Positions 58,834 through 64,000 of a stretch of 64,000 nt of DNA are shown here, one piece after another; within the stretch, counting starts at the first letter, position 1; each line of letters begins with the position of its first letter. Made by a program: the position numbers and the translations under genes. The notes under the pieces are model-generated. The model saw only the letters and a program-made list of their open reading frames with translations. It did not search any database and was not told the origin of the DNA. This DNA is from Cunninghamia lanceolata (lineage: Eukaryota; Streptophyta; Pinopsida; Cupressales; Cupressaceae), in NCBI GenBank assembly GCA_027924645.1, contig BSBN01000213.1, positions 37,574,501 through 37,638,500 on the forward strand, in the 5' to 3' direction.

Positions 58834-59648
58834 AGGGATACACGGGGATGCGTTCCCGGCCCTCATAGGCACGTCCCCGTCCCCAATGGCGTTTCCAAGA
58901 CAGGGACACAGCAAGGGACGTCCCCTTGGCGTCCCCAACCGCGTCTCCAAATTAGGGGACGGTGGGAAACGTTTAGGGGACGCCTGGCCGTCCCTGAGAC
59001 GTTTAGGGGACCAAGACGGCCAGGCGTCCCCTATGGCAACCAAAGTTTCAAACATCATTTTTTAAAAAAAATCACACTTTTAATATTAAAAAATCCTGAA
59101 ACCTTCAGAGCACTATTTGGAAGTCTAGTCATGCATTACCAAACAATGCATATAGAGGTTCATTATAATCATATCAAGGAACAAGTGCAGAATAAACAAA
59201 ATAACCAATTGAGTTGATCCATTCCAGCACAAATGTCCAAGTCACAAACATTTCATGAAGGCATTTGACGAGAATAGGAATGAGGCATAGATTGTTGTAT
59301 TTTGAAGTTTGAGACTTTGAGTTTAACTTTAATTTTAGAATTTGAACAACAAAATGCTTTAATACTGCTGTCATGAATCTCATGATTAATTTTATTGTTG
59401 TTTATACTGTTGTTATACTTTATACTGCTGTTATAATACTGTTGTCATGATTTATTCACATATTGATATTGCTGTTATCAATTATTGACATATCTCTCTT
59501 TCTCTCTCTATATATATAATATATTTTGAAAAATTCATATATCATCGTCCCCCCGCCGTCCCCAAAAAATGGCCCTCGGACTGTCGTCCCCAAAACGCGT
59601 CCCCTGCCGTCCCCCCGTCCTCGTCCCCGAAACGCCGTGGAACACAAG
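58834..59648. mobile_element. GTCCC-rich hAT-like element (element E)
   Basis: Flanked by AAATTATC (58826-58833) and AAATTATA (59649-59656), an 8-bp TSD with one mismatch. The ends are TACACGGGGATGCGTT and, in reverse complement, GTTCCACGGCGTTTCGGG. Dense GTCCC/GGGAC motifs crowd both ends. The AT-rich centre has no transposase gene. Confidence 0.72.
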
Positions 59649-59759
59649 AAATTATAGATCAAGCACAAAACAGTGGAGTGTTAGAGAGGGTAGATGATGA
59701 ATTATAGTTTGAAGGTGACTATTGTGACAAGGTATTAAGGTAGAAGGAGTGGGGATCAG

Positions 59760-61720
59760 CACCAATCCTTTTATGAATTGGATAAATATAATATTTTCCA
59801 ATGTCCCCAACCCTCAAACGAAGGTGGTTTTTGGTAATATTTTGAAAACGGGGATTATAAAGGCATTATGGAGACTTTTAAGCCATTGCAAATGGTGGAT
59901 GTCATAATAGAGGAAACATATCCCATTAAGGACTAGCATATACAACCAACACACACTTATAACTAATGACCATATACTGAGGACAAAGTGTGGGAAAATT
60001 TTTTAAAAAATAAGCGAGAGGTCTTGGTTCAGAGGTCGGTTTCTCTAGGGCCACAAGAATTTGGATGCTAGCAGGTAGACTGAGATTACCCATGTAGATG
60101 CAACAAACACAATCACTTGTATAATTCAAGGCATAGTTAGTGATTTGATCTGCAATCCCATTATGATTTCTTCAACAGTATTGAGGATTATCTTCTACCA
60201 TCAAGTTGAAATTAGAAATAATTTTTTGAGGAATATTATCTATTTGACAATTGTATCTGGGGGCTGAATTACTTCCGATGAGGGCAATGTGAAGGACTAG
60301 CCATGCGTGATATATCATATGAACTGTAACTTTTGAGTCATCTTCAATACGAGGTTTGGAGACTGTGTGATTGATAGCCATTGTGAGAACCCAATTTGAT
60401 TCAAATGATCTGCCTTAGATATTTTGGGGATGAGGGACAATTTTGCTGCATTCAAAGTGAAGCAATTTCTTAGTTTCTTTGCAACTCTTCCAATAAAGCC
60501 AACAAATCATCTTTACAAATATCCCAATAAGTTTAATAGAAGAAAATCAGAAATCCATTAGGGCCTCGGGAATTATCAAAGAAAAGACTATAATTTTTAA
60601 TTATTTTTCCATGACCCAGAATCAATTAAATGTTGTCCTCTTTCTCAATTAATTTCTGAGACTTTCTTGATTAGGTCCTGTTGGACTCTTGTTTTCCTCT
60701 GGCTTGTTGTCTCTTTTGTAAGAACCATTTGGAAATATATTGTTGCATAGGTAAGGATTGCATTGGAGCAAATGATAAGAGAACCGTCATCCTTTTGAAG
60801 CTGCTATACAGCATTGAAATGCTGTTTGTTCAGAACACATAATCAGCATTTGCCAAAGTATTTGGTGTTGGAGTCTCCCAATATTAGTCTTTCTTTTGTT
60901 GTATAATGGCCAGGTTATGTACGAGAGAATGGCCCCTATCAGTCATAGCCTGAGAAAAATCCTTGTCTTGGATTTGTTTTGGAAAATTCACTAATTGATT
61001 ATTTGTATGAGTGACTTGTTGAAATGTGTTGTCAAAAACTGTTTTGTTACAGTGCTTCAATTTAGCTTTTTGACGTATTTGAGTTTTTCTATAAACTTAC
61101 ACATTTCACGACCCATCATGAGGCTTGCTTCTTACCACCATTTTATGTTGTCATTTAGCTGAGGATGTGAGAGCCACATTTATTCAAATGTGAATGATGA
61201 TTTTTTGAAGTTCTTTATAATTGATTTATTGAGGGAGATGTGCCAATGGTCTAAAAGCATGGAGTCAAGAACCCAAGCCGTCAGTTGTGTGTTGGCCATG
61301 ATTCACTGGTCTGAAACAATAATTATGTCTAATTTTTCAGCAATGTTAGCGTATACCCTTCCTTCTGTTACTCAAAGTGTGGGTTCCTCAGGCATAGTCA
61401 AGATCCACCATGGAAATTTCTATTCCCAAGTTATAGAGGATCTTTGATCTTTGGTGTTTTATGATTGAATCTTGAGCCCCCTTTTTTCATCAAGATATTT
61501 AATTGTGTTAAAATCACCTAGAAGTACAAAATTCTGGGGTTTGGAGCTGATGACCCACGATGTGAGCAGTTCTATAAATGCAATTCTCTTGTTCCCGCTA
61601 AGAGGAATATATATATTGACAGATTCCACACCGGGACTGAAATTCAAATGAGAAGAAAACAGACAATAGACCCTGATTGCAAGGTGATTAACTTCAGTAA
61701 GTCCACCATCAATAATTCTG
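59760..61720 (-). pseudogene. LINE ORF2 fragment: endonuclease and reverse transcriptase
   Basis: The minus strand shows an AP-like endonuclease: VESVNIYIPLSGNKRIAF near 61590, QNFVLLGDFNTIKYLDEKRG near 61510, and LLDHWHISL near 61255 (the family's SDH motif, first residue changed). Reverse-transcriptase segments follow, such as NAAKLSLIPKISKADH near 60440 and ALIGSNSAPRYNCQI near 60260. Frameshifts and stops are frequent. In the family this protein nicks the target and copies the RNA into it. Confidence 0.82.
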
Positions 61721-62133
61721 TCAAATATTTCAAAGCTCTGCAAGAAAAGATCAAGACCCATCGTGAGCAAGAACAGACTGGGCCCAGTGCACATACTCGT
61801 GGCAGCAAAACCAAGTCAGGAAAGAATATGAAGATGGTAAATACAGTTTCTTTAGAAAAGCATCTAAAATCCCTCCAAGATGAATGGGAGGCTGCTCTAG
61901 CTCTTAATGAGCTTTCATCTTTCTGGACTTTTGTTGTTCTTGCTTTGGGTGCCCTGTTCAGGGTTGTTTTCCCCTTCATTCCTTCTGCTATTGGGTTTCC
62001 TCTCTACTGTTACTATGTTGTAGTGTTGTTGTTGTGATGTAGCATCGTTGTTTTGCTGTCTCATGCTGGTTCACTTTTGTTAAAGAGTTGGGGCCCTTTC
62101 AAAAAACCATTTTTAACCTTATATCAAAAAAAG
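61700..62133 (+). mobile_element. LINE-type 3' end on the opposite strand
   Basis: A plus-strand frame (61648-62037; NTVSLEKHLKSLQDEWEAAL) is followed by GT-rich DNA and then GGGGCCCTTTCAAAAAACC and TATATCAAAAAAAG, resembling a plant LINE 3' terminus with a short A tail. It lies head to head with the minus-strand ORF2 fragment. This would fit one LINE insertion with an inverted 5' part, or two separate insertions. Confidence 0.4.
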
Positions 62134-62465
62134 ACCCTGACAAAAATGAATCTAGGGCATACCTAGATGGATCCCATTGAATCATTGAAGATGTTGCATT
62201 ACAGCTTGAAGTGTGCTTACTATGCCAAGTACCTAAATAATCAATTCTTATCAGGACACTAACCTACATGGTTCTTGAAGAAGGACCATGGCAATGCCTT
62301 CTATTTTTACCTTGATTCTGAGAAACTGATGTCTGTTGGGTGTCTCTTATATTCCACAAAACGATCTGCATAACGAAGGTAGACTAGAGATGGGATCATC
62401 CTCCCTTGTATTCTTTGAGCTATCTAAGATGTCAGCTTCCCTAGTTAACATTTCCATTCCCCCTA
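62134..62465. other. No recognised gene
   Basis: Short anonymous spacer between LINE parts. Nothing recognised. Confidence 0.4.
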
Positions 62466-62469
62466 GTCC

Positions 62470-62760
62470 ACTCGAGTAGGGCAAGTAATTAAAGTCCAAG
62501 TAGGACTCGAGTACATTAACTACAGGGTAGGGAGCAGCTAACTTGTTCAAGTACTAATAGGTAGGTAGAAGCTCACTTGTTCAAAGAGGGTGAGTAATTA
62601 AAGACAGAGTAAGGCAAGTAATTAAAGGTCGAGTAGGGCTTGCTTGACGAGGGACAGTAATTAAAGCCTGAATAGGACTCACTAAAGTAGGGGATGTAAT
62701 TAAAGGCCAAGTAAGACTTGCTCGATTCAAGTAGGGTGAGTTAAGTAATTACCTAAACTT
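62470..62760. repeat. Degenerate tandem repeat with AGTAATTAAAG core
   Basis: Units of about 40-60 bp of the type AAGTAATTAAAGGCCGAGTA followed by GGGCTTGCTCGA recur five to six times. Confidence 0.8.
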
Positions 62761-62789
62761 TTCCCTTTCCTGAGATAGGATCAGAGTAA

Positions 62790-64000
62790 AAAAAGATCAA
62801 TGGTATAAAGTCCCCACATCAGAAAACTAGTTAAAATCAGATTTTCTTTAAGGTGACTATTGTTTTTGCTCTTTTTGTATTTGGGCAGACATTTTAAAAA
62901 TTCATCTTTTGATGAGAAAGCAATTTGGTTAGGGGGCTTAGCTTTTTGCTTGAGACCATAGTGGTCATGTAGATCTTTCTTGGATTGTTGATTGATTTTT
63001 TGGATACTCAGGACACACTCCATCTTATCCATCCTTGCTTCTGCTAAGGCAGAGGAGGAGTTTCAGTGCAGAATCTTATCAGATTTGTGCGGTGACACTT
63101 TGCCCTTTCTTGCATATGCTCTGTGGAATTTATTTTCTCCTTTTACCTCTAATGTTTCTAATGGAGATGGGCTCTGGGTTGGCGATTTTCTATTTTGCTT
63201 CTGTTCTTATTGGGGCCAATCATACTTCTCCTAGACTTGCATTGCATGCTATGAGAACTTGGGGTTACCTCTGGTTGCTCTTGTTTTCCCAGGAGGGGAA
63301 AACTCGAATTAAATGGCCATACTAATGGCATATCTTGCATTGGAAGGGAAGTTTTCATAGTCTATGGGCTGATCCTGTTCTACTCCACACATCATGAATG
63401 AGTCGATCTAGCAAAAGTCTCTCAAGGTCCAAGTTGACACAAAGACATGTCAGCAATCCTCAATTCCTTGTAAAGTCTTGAGTACCAAGTATTATACAAT
63501 TGCATTTCCTATTTTTATGGGTATAGCCTGCCTCCTGCCATTACTCAATAGGGAGAAGTGGTAAACTGGCCACACGGGGACAATGGTTGGGAGGTTTTCT
63601 ATTGGGTTGAATGCCAGTCTCATGTTTCATGAAGAGTCCTGAATTTTTCATGAGCCAACCTTGAAAAACTTGGTTGTGTTCTTGTTTAGAGGAGAAGACA
63701 GCCATAAAATATCCTTTGAGCATCATTAAAATCTCAACAGATCAGCTTGGTGTCCAGTTCTCTTCAATCTGTCATCTAAGAGAATTTGAACATGGGAAGG
63801 CCCCCCCATGAATCTACAGATTAAGGCCTTACTTTCAAGAACCAAACGCAGTGCTCCATGTCATCCATATCAAAAGAAACTTTTGGGGTTTTGTCAACCT
63901 TTAGGATGCAAAATATCTGGGAGCCTAAATGATTGAATTAAATGGTGAAATCCAGTGATATAACACTTTTTCATATCAGAAAGCATGTTTATGTGTTCTT
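62790..64000 (-). pseudogene. LINE ORF1 (DUF4283-type) with zinc knuckle
   Basis: From the window edge leftwards: ALICRFMGGPSHVQ near 63820, then the core segment GYFMAVFSSKQEHNQVFQGW and MKNSGLFMKH at 63720-63620, VYHFSLLSNG-like strand residues near 63550, and a CCHC-type knuckle LPFQCKICH-YGHLIRVFP near 63330 with a stop inside and the last Cys replaced by Phe. This order is that of plant LINE ORF1 proteins, which bind the LINE RNA (family knowledge). The Lys/Ser-rich C-terminus runs to about 62800. The N-terminus may extend beyond the window. Multiple frameshifts. Confidence 0.75.

Noticed and set aside
1..64000. Host genes, tRNA/rRNA genes, CRISPR arrays, organellar inserts
   Set aside because: None found by eye. 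All sizeable coding blocks carry TE motifs, and repeats with regular spacing are tandem duplications or U3 arrays without spacer structure.

Overview
The window reads as repeat-filled intergenic DNA of a large-genome seed plant, most likely a gymnosperm/conifer. That is inferred from the mixture of decayed Ty3/gypsy elements (one chromovirus, one Tat/Ogre-like), very long LTRs, BED/hATC-type hAT transposons, DUF4283-type LINEs and deeply nested old insertions. I find no convincing host protein gene, tRNA, rRNA or CRISPR array. Every large coding block belongs to a transposable element (TE) and is broken. Element boundaries below come from terminal motifs plus target-site duplications (TSDs) read directly in the sequence.

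Layout. 1-1540: 3' end of a retroelement with an accessory ORF followed by a promoter region. 1664-2820: small hAT-like debris. 2780-15004: a minus-strand chromovirus with an intact tRNA-iMet primer-binding site, split inside reverse transcriptase by a 6.4-kb solo LTR-like insertion (5258-11665, TSD AGTAC) that itself contains a broken ORF of about 1000 codons. 15005-23500: tandem duplications, a 1.2-kb hAT-like element (16099-17321) and unassigned DNA. 23806-26745: a broken hAT transposon (hAT-1) with a small element nested in an intron. 26745-30230: an unassigned ORF, tandem repeats and anonymous DNA. 30230-49180: a second gypsy element (gypsy-B), split by a complete 15.9-kb Tat/Ogre-like element (31370-47301, TSD AACAC). 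That element was itself hit by a 5.1-kb solo LTR (34580-39662, TSD CGTAC) and a 1.3-kb solo LTR (43417-44730, TSD CATAT). 49381-50907: another solo LTR (TSD CATAG). 51429-58346: a terminal-inverted-repeat (TIR) element, TSD CTTCCACC, whose AT-rich core is a long alternating pyrimidine/purine microsatellite split by a nearly complete hAT transposon (53485-57442, TSD ACAAATAT). 58834-64000: a GTCCC-rich hAT-like element and LINE fragments.

Three things stand out. First, there is a family of giant LTRs sharing both termini, one copy of which carries an ORF of about 1000 codons upstream of its TATA box. The N-terminal start and general layout of that ORF resemble the ORF placed between pol and the 3' LTR in the Tat/Ogre-like element. 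Second, four or more small TIR elements with the terminus CTAAGTTGCCGG and 8-bp TSDs occur in this one window, and the TIR of hAT-1 suggests it as a relative or possible transposase source. Third, there are dense arrays of short palindromes: CGTACG in the Tat/Ogre-like element and GCGC-centred motifs in the giant LTRs.

The nesting gives a relative order of events. Gypsy-B predates the Tat/Ogre-like element, which predates its two solo-LTR insertions. The microsatellite element predates hAT-2. At several junctions, removing the insertion and one TSD restores the interrupted reading frame, which independently supports the boundaries.
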